In this document: positions 19,688 through 30,188 of the stretch, piece after piece
Numbering within the stretch: position 1 is the stretch's first letter
Layout of the letters: every line of letters starts with the position of its first letter
From: Laguncularia racemosa
Taxonomy: Eukaryota > Streptophyta > Magnoliopsida > Myrtales > Combretaceae
Length of the DNA: 64,000 bases
Reading direction: 5' to 3'
Assembly: GCA_037954665.1 (NCBI GenBank)
Contig: JBBMOL010000305.1
Location: forward strand, 553,193 to 617,192
The notes under the pieces: model-generated
Seen by the model: the letters and a program-made list of their open reading frames with translations, nothing else
Told to the model about the DNA's origin: nothing
The model's database searches: none
Program-made: the position numbers and the translations under genes

Positions 19688-20800
19688 GAGATTTTAAAGC
19701 ACTATCACATCGGGCTAACTAGCGGTCATTATAGTGTGAATCGGACAGCCCACAAGATTTTGGATTCAGGATTTTATTGGCCAACTATATTCAAGGATTC
19801 TTTCAACTTTGTGAAGACTTGTGACAGATGCCAACGAGGGGGGAGTATGTCAAAATGTGATGAAATGCCCCAAATTTTCATATTAGAGTGTGAGATCTTT
19901 GACGTGTGGGGGATTGATTTCATGGGACCCTTCCCCAATTCTTTCGGGAATAAGTATATACTCGTGGTGGTGGATTATGCATCTAAATGGGTAGAGGCCT
20001 AATCTTTGCCCACCAATGATGCCAGAGTAATGATAAAGTTCTTGAAGAAACTTTTCTCTAGGTTTGAAACACCACGAGCTTTAATTAGTGATAGGGGAAC
20101 ACATTTCTGTAATGTGCAATTGGAGAAGGTGCTGAAGCGATATGGGGTCACCCATAAATTAGCAACCCCCTATCACCCACAGACGAGTGGTCAAGTAGAA
20201 GTTTCTAACCGTGAGCTAAAAATGATTCTAGAGAAGACAGTGGAGCATCACCGAAGGGATTAGTCAGAAAAATTGGACGATGCATTGTGGGCCTATAGGA
20301 TAGCCTTCAAAACTCCTTTAGGTACCACCCCATACCAACTAGTGTTTGGGAAAGCTTGCCATTTGCCAGTGGAGTTAAAACATCGAGCTTTCTAGGCTTT
20401 ATGTACTCTTAACATGGACTTAGAGGCCACTGGTAAGAAGAGGAAGTTTCAGCTGAATGAACTTGATGAATGGCGTGCAATGGCTTATGACAACATGCGA
20501 GTTTATAAGGAGAGGATGAAGAGGTATCATGACATGTGGATTCATCATCCAAAACAATTTCGTGAGGGAGATCATGTTCTCTTATTCAATCCGTGACTAA
20601 AGCTTTTCCCAGGTAAGTTGAGATCGAAGTGGTTTGGGCCGTTTAAGGTGATAAAAGTCTCCCTTCATGGAGCGGTGGAATTGGAAGACCCGAGTGGAAA
20701 CACCTTAAAGGTAAATGGGCAACAATTGAAGCTACATTTTAGGACTCAAGGAGAAAAAGAGGGCCAAGAGGAGTTTAGACTCCACCCTCTTGTGAATTAA
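19688..20800 (+). pseudogene. A2 integrase (broken by stops)
   Basis: The frame continues from RNase H. The zinc-binding region is HYHIGLTSGHYS plus CDRCQRG (His, His, Cys, Cys). The core has Asp in VWGIDFMGPFP, Asp in LISDRGTHFCN and Glu in VEVSNRELKMILEKT after YHPQTSGQ. The C-terminal part reads FGKACHLPVELKHRAF and GKLRSKWFGPFKVI with LKVNGQQLKLH. Stops are at 20000-20002, 20261-20263, 20393-20395 and 20594-20596. Catalytic residues remain, so decay followed insertion. It ends with TAA at 20798-20800. Confidence 0.88.
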
Positions 20801-22011
20801 TCAGGTGTAATCTCACTCCATCGAACAAACGACGTTAACCAAAAGCACTTGACGGGAGGCAACCCATGTAGTTTTTAGGTAAATTTTTCTTTCATCATAA
20901 CCATCCATTCTATTTTTGTTTTTTGTTGTTGAATGACTTGACAGGGCGATACTTGTGTTATGGATCTTGAGGATGACATGAGAATTATGTTTCAACAAGT
21001 TTGGAAGGGCTAGAACACTCAACGGAGGTGAGTACTGTGCTTCAACGGAGATACACGACCACATATTCTTATTTTACACGACCGTGTAAAGGCAGTTTCA
21101 ATGCACAGAGGGTTACACGCCCTACATACACGGCCGTGTACCATAGGGCATGTATATTGGAAATTAATGCCCGTGTATTTGACTGCGCATGGAGTCTAAA
21201 AAAATTCACAAAGGGTTATACGCCTAGGAGGCACGGCTTAAGGTACGAGCGTATAACATGGCCGTGTGTGTGGCAGTGTAAATCTTAAACCACACGGCCG
21301 ATAGGGTTTAATTGGCATGAGCAGCAAGATCCATTCATCTCTCTTCATTCTTTTTCACTCCTTCGTGTTCATAATCATCTCTCTTCACTCCCACTAATTC
21401 TTCTTGTGATTTTTGCACCCATTCCTTCGGATTTAAAAGTTAAGGTATAGATTTCTACTTTCTCTTCTCAACTCTCTTTATTTTCCTTGCAATGTTGAAC
21501 CAAAGAACACTTTCTGTATGTTCGAATCAAGGGGCTATTGTGTGATTTGTTCATTTTTGATGATTTATCTTCCTTACTTCGAGTTTTGTCATACTTTTGT
21601 GTGGAATTCATGATGATTTTCTGTTTTTGGACACAAACCTAGGGTTTCTACCTTTTCAGTAATTTGTGTTGATTTTTAGATGTCATTCACATGAAAATTG
21701 TGTAAGGAATGGATTTTTGTGCTGAGATTGTTACATGATTGATTTTACATGGCTGTTGTTGCAAGGTGTGTATTTTTGAATTGTGGTAGGAATGTGTGAT
21801 CCGAATGCACGGGCTTGTATGGGCATGTGTGTTGGGCGTGTAGTTCCAATTAAGTCTAATTTGTGATTTTCTCCTTAGATTGGAGCTCTATCTTTCATAT
21901 TATCTATCATACAAAGGAGAGTGTTTTGTGTGCAAATTGTTGGCTATGATCTTACTTATCACCTCGAGAAGGTATAATCTGGTTTTATTCTTTTGTTCCT
22001 GTGTCTCCAGA
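20801..22011 (+). other. A2 region between integrase and third ORF
   Basis: It starts with GGGAGGCAACCCATG (20855-20868), shared with A1. Near 21050-21300 is a cluster of sequences around CACGGCCGTG, including a perfect ACACGGCCGTGT at 21128-21139. The rest is T-rich with no supported coding frame. The position matches the spacer before the extra ORF of Athila elements. Confidence 0.6.
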
Positions 22012-23038
22012 TGCCTCGGATAAAGACTGTTGCTTAGAAGAGGCACCGTGATGACGAGGCCAGTAGTAGTAGGGGGCGATCCGCTATCCTGTAAATGTAA
22101 GGGCCGAGCATCGGCCGATCTACCATAACTACAAGAGCACCAAAATTGTTAGACCAAATGTGGCTCTTGATTGAGATGTTATGGGGCGGTTTAGCATTCG
22201 TCAAGAAGTTAAGGGTCTTTTGCATGACCCTGCTTGGGTGAGATTGTTTTCTATCGAAGACAAAATCTATTTGGACCTAACACTCACCTTTATTGCTACC
22301 TTCACCATTAAAGAGCCCATGAGTGCTAGGATAGATAATAAAGTTAAGTTCCTTGTGATCGGTCAATACCGGAGGTATTTAATGATGGATTTTATTGAAG
22401 CCATGGATATTTATGAATTTGCATTCCTTCGCTCTTCAGCCTTCCATCAATTACCCTTTGGATTTCCCTACTGGTTTCGGGCAGGAGATTATTGGCCATA
22501 ATTATGATCGGGCATCTACACTTCTTCTTCTATAAAAGGTTCCACCTTTAGGTGGCTATCCTTTCGGGTGCTTCGCTACATCTTTGTTATTTCCACTATG
22601 GGCCGTACCGATTCGGAAGGAGTGGTCAATGCCCAGGATGTGCTCCAGCTATGGAGTATGAAAACTGGGACTCCTATCAATGTCGAGGTTTTTGCTGCAT
22701 TTTGTTTACTCCGACAAGCAGAAGCAGGGAATAGGGGAATCTTTGTGGGTGCCTGGATTACCTGGATTCTGAAAAATTTAGAGCTATTCCCTGTACACTA
22801 ACCCGACGATTGTATTGGAATGACTATTCAGCTATCAGCTGCACCCATTATTGGGTGGGGGCATAAACCTCAACACAATGAGGAAGACTCCGATGATGAG
22901 ATGGATGAAATTGAGGGGTATGACCCTAACCAGGAAGCTAAGGCTGGGGAAGGTGAAGAAGAAAGAGCTGCCCCAAAGGAAAGGACTCAAGATGATGAAG
23001 TCCAGAAAACTATAGGGGAATTAAAGACCCATGTTTAA
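22012..23038 (+). pseudogene. A2 third ORF (Athila extra/env-position ORF), broken
   Basis: It opens at MPRIKTVA with a stop at once, then a Ser/Arg-rich start. Open pieces follow: 22181-22501 (MGRFSIRQEVKGLLHD, FIATFTIKEPMSARIDNK, HQLPFGFPYWF), 22568-22801 (GVVNAQDVLQLWSMKTGTPI, AWITWILKNLELFP) and 22820-23038 (acidic, EEDSDDEMDEIEGYD, then Gln/Lys-rich with coiled-coil character). Athila elements carry an extra ORF downstream of integrase, often called env-like. I see no signal peptide or convincing membrane anchor here, so I do not call it an envelope protein. Its function is unknown. Frame changes near 22500-22560 and several stops make it non-functional. Confidence 0.55.
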
Positions 23039-24917
23039 GGATTGAAGGAGCAACAAGACATAATTAAAAAAAAAATAAAGTAGATTAAAAAGATTTATTC
23101 AAAATTGTTTCACTAAGTTGGGTAATAAGTTGGATATAGACTTTGCATCTTGCAATTATTCGAGCGATGAAGACGTCTGGGTTCTTCCTCTCGACATGAA
23201 GAGGGCGGTCATCGAGATGAGTCAAACAATGAGGATGACGATTGAAGGATGATTGTTGGGTGTTAACTTTTTGAATCCCTTTTGTAGGATTTTATGTTTT
23301 CTTTTTGTCAAGACTTTGCATTAAAACAGGGATGGATGCTATTATTGATCTTTTTGGCTGCTTTTATTGTTCTTTTTTTATGCTTTTATTTTTTTTTCTT
23401 TGGTTTTTCATTTCAGAGATTCTGTTAAATTGATGAAGTACATGACTTTAGTTGCATGAACTCATGGTCCTATGCACATGAATGATATTGATTTAAGTTC
23501 TTCTGCAAAAGTGGATGCTGGATGCGCAATTCTGATATTGATCCAGGGGAGTCTCATTTCTCCTTCTCTTTTATTTCCATTTTTTTCCCTTTTTGTGTAG
23601 TTCAATGTAGACATTGGGGACAATGTCTAAATCTAAGTGTTGGGGAGGAAACTGAGATAAGAAGCATGAAATATAAGTGTTAATGAATCAAAATTATAAA
23701 GTTTCCCCACTTAAGATGTATTTAATGAATTACTAACAATTAAGAATTGTTGAGATTTCGTTATATTACTTACTGTGCTGAAAATTCTTAGGAATTTTGC
23801 AAATGTTTACTCTTTTATCTTGTTTTATAAATACTCTGCTAGAATTACAAGTTGAAATCCAAGTGAAGAGAATTACTTGTTGTTTAAGCAGTTATTTCAA
23901 GAATTGAGAGTGAATTAAGATCTCTAGTAGGTTTGGTATGCTCTTTCTTTTGCCATTAATGTGAGTTATGCAATTCTGAGTAAAGGAGTAGAGGATACTT
24001 GTAACTTAGTGATTCCTTTTCACAATTATTGGAACTGAAAACTTTGGGAGTAATTATCTTTGAAAAAAAAAAAGGTTCAGAAGTGGGCCTCATTGACTCG
24101 AGTAATTAAGCCTGAGGGGTGCCTTCTTGAGGGAATAACATCTATTGACATGGGTGATGAACTCGGGATCAATGGCTGAAAGCTCACTATATGGGTCGTG
24201 AGAAAAGTCTAAGAAAACTGAACTTAATTGAGTTGTAATTGAAATTAATTAATTGATATGGTAGAGGTTCGAAGGGGTATCTTAAAACCTAGTAGCCTAA
24301 GATCGTCTGGTATGGGACTTACTGACCAAGGAAACCATTTCAGTTGAAAGGTTAAAGAAAATAGATAGTTGACTTGACTCGAACAAGTAAATCCGAGGGA
24401 CGCCTTCTACGTTGAGGGGATAACGTCTGTTAACTTGAGTGATGAGCTCGGGATTATCGGTTGAAAATTCATTACATGAGTCGATTAACTAAGTTAAGTA
24501 CTTAATGGAAAATCTCCCAATTTTATTTAAAAGGACTAAAGGAAAGAAAAATTCAGGAGATAAGTGGATACAACATTTCTTTACTCCTTATTGCATTGCT
24601 TATAGGAGTAGTTAAGAGGGAAGTATACTTTACACTACTGGCATTGATCTATGCTCAATTTCACTTTTGGGAATTTATGTTTAAATGATGAGAGTACTAG
24701 TTTAAGTCACTTAGATTAGCCTTGAGAATTCTGGTATTTGTATCTTGTAAACAACTAATGGTGGGATTGAGTAGAGATTGCATATTATGGGGGTAAACTG
24801 TGAGAATCAATGATGCAAAAAGAAATTCTTGATTGCTGAGTTAATGAAAATCATGTCCTTGGTTTTTCTTTAGCTTTATTATTGTTTTTTTTTTTGCTTG
24901 AGGACATGCAAACGCTT
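23039..24917 (+). other. A2 3' untranslated region
   Basis: About 1.9 kb without a supported coding frame. It contains CTAAGTGTTGGGGAGGA near 23632-23650 (A1 has CTAAGTGTAGGGGAGAGG at about 7764-7780). Near 24265-24300 is AAGGGGTATCTTAAAACCTAG, shared with the A1 3' UTR. A related GAGGGGTGCCTTCTTGAGGG motif near 24114 recurs at about 24397. Confidence 0.65.
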
Positions 24918-24932
24918 AAGTGTGGGGGAGTT
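24918..24932 (+). promoter_or_regulatory. Polypurine tract of A2
   Basis: AAGTGTGGGGGAGTT lies directly before the LTR start TGATAAGTAT. The tract and its upstream CTTGAGGACATG match A1 closely although the LTRs do not match. Confidence 0.85.
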
Positions 24933-26304
24933 TGATAAGTATAAATTAACACTTGTATTTTAGATGAATTCTAGTTGTTTGTGTAATAAGTTGATGTTAT
25001 CTTGAAGAATTTTGATACTTAAAAGAGAAATATTTCAGTTTCAGGAATGAGGACCACTATTTTGAGAGGAGGTATCAACTTAGATTGAGATTAGAGAAGA
25101 ATACACGAAGAAAAATGCTTTTTGGAAGAAGCAGGGGAAGTACATGGGTGTGTATTTTCAGAGCACGGTCGTGTGTTGGGCTTGAAAAAACCAACAGAAG
25201 CTTACACGGTTTAAGTACACGGCCGTGTGTTATTAGCCATAGGTTTTTTTTACTTCAGTCACTATTGCAAGGCATGGCCTTGTATAACCATGGGTCAAGT
25301 TCGTGTATATGGAAAAGTTGGCCGTTTCAGGAGATTTTTCGGTTTCCATATATATATATCTCTTCATTTTCCTGATGGGGGAGTTCCTAACCTGAAGGAG
25401 ATAGAAAAAACGATGAAAGAAAGAAGAGGAAGAGATGGGGAAAGCTTATCTAAGGGAAAAGCAACATCAACGGATTCATCCTTCTCTTCTGAAGGGTTTA
25501 TGCACACGGGTTTTTCATCTTTATTGATTTGTAACTTAAAAACCATGAGTGGCTAAATTATTTCATACCCGAACCTTATGAACCTTAATTGTCATGTATC
25601 ATTGGATTAATTGCATAGTTAATGACAAGTGGAATTCTCTAAATTTATTCTTGTTCATTTAGTGTTGCTAATTTGATGTATGGCCAGCATTGAGTTTGTA
25701 ATGATTTCTTAGAAGTTGATTGGAAAATCTCTTGTTTGAATAGATCATGTATGAATAAAGGAATTCGTATGTAATCTACGGATAGAGAACATGAATTTTC
25801 CGTATTAGGTTAAATTAGATAATTCGACCTGATGGAGGGTTCAAGAATGTTAATGCAATTCTAATCGATTTTGATAAAAGAGGGATCTTTATTAATGCGA
25901 TTAAGGTTAGGAGCTAATAAATCTGGAAGGAATGTTAGCTTAGTGTTAAATACTCTGCGGTTCAGAGATAACCATTGCTCGTTAACTAATTTATTGAAAG
26001 GGTGAAGTTACATGACAATTAGAGGAGTAGTAAGGGTAGGGTAATTATCGGATTTAGTAATCAAGTTATTGTGTTAGTTTTAATTGCTATAGGTTTTGTT
26101 AAGTGTTTTAATTAAATCTGAATCTCTCAAATTTGTGCGGTTAGATAGTCGGTTTAGAGTTATTATTGGTACTTACTAATCCCTGAGGAAATGATACCTA
26201 AACACAATTCTATACTATTACAATCAATAGGTGCACTTGCCTATTTGATCGTAACAGAGAGTCGTAGAAAAGGGATTTTTAAATTTATGTGATTACGGTC
26301 ATCA
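24933..26304 (+). repeat. A2 3' LTR
   Basis: About 1372 bp, TGATAAGTATAAATTAACAC...GATTACGGTCATCA. It contains ACACGGCCGTGT at 25217-25228. The right edge is set where minus-strand chromovirus-like pol begins. The matching 5' LTR is not in the window. Confidence 0.75.
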
Positions 26305-27104
26305 ACAATAATACCCCTCAAACATCTTTCCCTCAATAATTGTTTTAAAATCATCATCATGCATATACTATTCCTTTTGTAATTTAAAACCAAGTAGTTT
26401 CGATTGAAGAGAAGTGATAAGTACATACCTGCATGATAAAGCGTCAACTACCATATTCTGGTTACCTTTCTTGTACTTTATCACATTTGCAAAACTCTTT
26501 GGAAACTCCACTCATTTGGCTTAGCGTTTAGTCAGGTTTTGTTGACCCCTGAAATGCTTCAATGACTCATGATCTGTGTAGATGATGAATTCTCTTAGAA
26601 GGAGATAATGCTGCCACGTCATTAAAGCCCTTACTAAGGAATGGAATTCCTTATCATATATGGAATAGTTCAAAGTTGCACCACTTAACTTTTCACTAAA
26701 GTAGGCAATAGGCCTCTTATCCTACATCAATACAGCACCAATCCCTATCCTAAAAGCATCACATTCTAGCTCAAAAACCTTATCAAAATCAGGTAAAGCC
26801 AATATTGAAGCACAAGTAAGTTTTTCCTTTATCTCTTCAAAACTCTTTTAGGCCTTCCCACCCCAAATGAAAGGAAGATTTTTCTTAGTCAGTTCTATTA
26901 GTGGATTGACAATACTACAAAAATTATGGACAAAGCACCAATAAAAGGATGCTAGTCCATGGAAACTCCTTACCTTAGTGTGTGATTTTGGCATTAGCCA
27001 TTCTCTAATAGTCCTCACTTTCTCCTCATGAACCCTAACATTACAGCCAGATACAATAAAACCTAAAAATGTTACATCAGTTTGGTAGAAGGAACATTTT
27101 TTGA
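26305..27104 (-). pseudogene. Chromovirus-like RT C-terminus and RNase H, copy 1 (broken)
   Basis: Read leftward it has the RT thumb (SFHGLASFYWCF), the connection KEKLTCASILALPDFDKVF, and RNase H with ECDAFRIGIGAVLM, IAYFSEKLSGATLNYS, TDHESLKHF and VVDALSCRY. Several in-frame stops interrupt it, for example after GAVLM near 26722. It is truncated on both sides: on the right at the junction with the plus-strand integrase fragment, on the left by the A2 LTR. It is the partner of 34257-35059. Confidence 0.8.
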
Positions 27105-27411
27105 GATTTGCAAACAGCTATTATGCCCTCAAAACTGAAAATACGACCCTAAAAAAAGAGTACACTATCAAAAACAAAGGAATGACTAAGTATCTTAAAA
27201 TAGTAAAAACAATAGAGAAAAGTATCAAGGACTTCATCTACAACTCAGTAATGTGCAGGTTTGACATACCATATTTTTTAGTATCAAATAATGGGACTTA
27301 GTTTAACAATCAAAAGTTTAAAGAGTTTTACTCATAATGGGGAGTAAAGATCCACTACACTTCAGTGGCTCATCTACAATCTAATGAGTAGATAGAGATC
27401 ATGAATAAGTG
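27105..27411 (+). pseudogene. Integrase core fragment, copy 1
   Basis: The plus frame reads MTKYLKIVKTIEKSIKDFIY, VMCRFDIPYFLVSNNGT, FYS-WGVKIHYTSVAH and ends at IEIMNK just before LTR1. This is part of a gypsy integrase core of a different, perhaps Tat-like, element. The second catalytic Asp is replaced (SNNGT where active relatives have SDNG). There are stops after NNGT and within the fragment. It is duplicated at 35060-35347. Confidence 0.7.
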
Positions 27412-28278
27412 ATGTGCTCAAAAGTGCAAGCACATGTACATAATAGCAATTGTAGAATCAATGAAACAAATCCATAAAATGGACTCACAAATGGCGTGAT
27501 GCCTAGAGTAATATAACCTAAATTGCATGAATCAATTTGTAAGCAACATAAAGGATTCCAATACGAAATTAAGTTACATATAACATGCAACTCTAATCTT
27601 ATAAAATTGAAGCAATATGAACCTTAATTGCGTGAGCAACAAATGAATGGAAAACAACCTATTATCACTAGATATTACACACTAGTAATAACAAGGAAGC
27701 AACTTAGAAGATCTTAATACTACTCACAAGATATTCTAAGCCTCATTCGTCACAATTTACTAGAAATTGATAAGAGTGTGTGTATTAGCAAGGGGACTCC
27801 TCACTCTCACGACAACAAGAAGTGTTTGTTCAAAATGTCAAAAGCTCCACACAAACCCTAGTTAGAAAGTATTTATACTTGATCCAATTAGGGTAAAAAT
27901 GTTCAAAAAATTACACTAAGTGGCCGGTTCTAAAATCAAAGTATAAATGCAAAAAAAAAATAAAAATTGGCCGACTTAATAATGACAAATACAAGTGTAA
28001 AAGATGGTCTTCAAATGGTCGATTCTTCAAGTCAAGTGGACACCTTGTGGACCGTTAGATGTGAGTCCATGAATGTCTCTAATTTGATCCTTAGTGTATT
28101 TCTATTCGCCATCCTATAAAATCAATAAATATATCTATCGGAATGCTCAACAATTATATGATACAAAAATAGGTACTAAATTAATATCCTCAAGGTTTAG
28201 TTTTTCATGAAGGATCCTCATAATTAGATTTTGTAAACCTTTACCTCAGGCTCTAGTGATTAGTCCTATAGGAATCTA

Positions 28279-29285
28279 TGATGGGAAAATTTCTGGCACC
28301 ATAGACACTTTCAGAACTCGATTTGGATGATGATCCAAATCACTCATATTTTATATCATTTCTTTTCATCTAATAAGTATTTGAGAAATAATCTTACAGG
28401 TATAATAATAATTCTCCATGGGATGCCAATATGTCCTGCACTAGTTGATGGACAAGGGACATCTTAAGATTTACAATCAAAGATCCGCGGCGATTGTTTC
28501 CATTACAAGGCATTGGTTCATGAAGACTTATGATATTTTGTACTTTGTAATTGTTTTATGAACTATTTTATGTTGTATTTTCTTTTGGGACACTTTCATT
28601 TTATTGTAATTTTCTTTTAGGACTAGCCACCTTAAAAGTGACAAACTTGTAATTTTGACCATTTTCTAACCCTAGGAGTAGCAAGTATAAATACTTGCTT
28701 ATAGTAGGGTTTGAGGAAGCCATTTTTGCAGATTATACACTAGCACTTCACGTGTGGGAATTAGGGTTCATCTTAGTTCTAATCCTCTTATCAATTTTAA
28801 CCCAAGAATTAGAATTGTGGCGAGTGCAACAAGGGGAAATTGTGAGTCATATCGATTTCTTTCTTTGTTGTTTTTTCATTTCTTCTCTAGTGAGTCATAT
28901 CTAGGGTTGATTTGGAGTTTCTTGGACATATTCGTGAATGTAATTTGTGAACAATTATCTTGTTTATGATTGATTGTTCTTTTAGTACTTGAAAACAATA
29001 TCATTTTATTATTGGCGTGCATTGGAATTGAAGGGGGAATTGATATCACGGTTTTGATCCATCCATTTTGATTTGAATTCACGTGGATTTCAATTAATTT
29101 TGTTACCATATGGTGAAGATTACAAATAGGGATCGCAATTACATCATTTGATCTTCGGTTTCCATCAAATTTCTAAAGGGGTTTCATGTGAGTTGTGAAC
29201 CAATTGGACTGGTTTTGCAATTGAGTTGTGATTTTTTTTCCCTTGAGTCATTTGATTGTGCTTGGACTTGGTTTTGAGCACATCA
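28279..29285 (+). repeat. Element D 5' LTR
   Basis: 1007 bp, TGATGGGAAAATTTC...TTTTGAGCACATCA. It is highly similar to 32072-33074. Confidence 0.93.
28680..28699 (+). promoter_or_regulatory. Core promoter with TATA box inside a palindrome (element D 5' LTR)
   Basis: AGCAAGTATAAATACTTGCT is a TATA box (TATAAATA) framed by 9-base arms that are perfect reverse complements around a central AA. It occurs in nearly every LTR of this superfamily in the window. It should drive transcription of D rightward. Confidence 0.65.
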
Positions 29286-29290
29286 TCTTT

Positions 29291-29302
29291 TGGTATCAGA
29301 GC
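29291..29302 (+). promoter_or_regulatory. Primer binding site, initiator tRNA-Met (element D)
   Basis: TGGTATCAGAGC, five bases after the LTR end ACATCA. Confidence 0.93.
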
Positions 29303-30188
29303 ACAAGTTAAGAGAAGGGATTTAGTGTTGGTTGATTTCGTGATCTTCACTTTCAATTAGGGTTCTTCATATTGTGATCCGAATTTTGAAGTGGAGTTGA
29401 GTTATTTCAATTGTATTGTTGAAGTGCTATCTTGTTGTTTTGTTGTTGTATACTTTGAGACTTGTATCATTCTTGGTTTCCTTGAGAAGTGGCCGTAAGT
29501 GTGAAGTGTCTTTGAGGTAGAACGTGAGGAGAAGAAGTGTTGATCCTTTGTGATCAATTGAAGAAGTGTGAATTTTCTTGTTGAAATTTTGGAAGTGAGG
29601 AGTAACATTTGTGATTTTCAAACTTGAATTTCCAGATTTAAGGTGTGAGTTAAGGAAGTTATTTGAATTTCAAAACACACATTAAGTGATAGAACTAATT
29701 GTGTGTTCATTTGAATTTGAAAGTGGCTCCTTACCAATTGTGGAATATTGCAATTAAAGATCTCATTTTGAATTTGAATTAAGCTGCCTTTTGTTGTGAG
29801 TTGCGGTTAGAACTTGTGGAAAGTGGAGTACATCTTGTTATTATTACCGTAGAAGTGGAGTGTATTTGTTGTTGTAGCCATTTGTTATCATTGCCGTGGA
29901 AGTGGAGTGCATTTTGTTGTTGTTACCGTGGGAGTTATTGGTGAAGTGAGTGTTTTGTGGAATTTAGGAAAGTTGTTGCACCGTGATTGAAAAGAGTAGG
30001 GAAATATTATTGTTGTGGTGATTGAATTTACTATGCACCATGTATAGAAAAGGTGTGTGTGTAGCATTGCATTTGTGTGCTAAGTAAATAGTGTGTGTAT
30101 GGTGTTATTGTGACGTGGTGAACTGAAGGGAGTGTGCTACAATTATTTGAGATTACATTTGTACTTCAAATAAATCGCATCCACAAAC
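29303..30188 (+). other. Element D 5' leader
   Basis: About 890 bases, T/G-rich, with TTGTTGTTACCGTGG-like units near 29840-29935 that match, reversed, the CACGGCAACAACA units in the J leader. No coding frame is supported. Confidence 0.7.

Larger units (their letters stand above)
11449..26304 (+). mobile_element. Element A2: second Athila-type retrotransposon, 5' truncated, with nested insertions
   Basis: In order it carries the C-terminal part of gag, protease, RT, RNase H, integrase, a third ORF region, a 3' UTR, a PPT and a 3' LTR (24933-26304). It contains a solo LTR at 11909-12947 and element J at 13945-17800, both with perfect TSDs. Its LTR differs from that of A1, so it is a different family. 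No 5' LTR or PBS is seen: its gag starts abruptly at 11449 against the end of the A1 LTR, so the rest should lie on the far side of A1, outside the window. Confidence 0.88.

Noticed and set aside
29165..29621. Minus-strand Lys/Thr-rich frames in the element D leader
   Set aside because: Antisense to the leader of a plus-strand element, with no motif and low-complexity composition.
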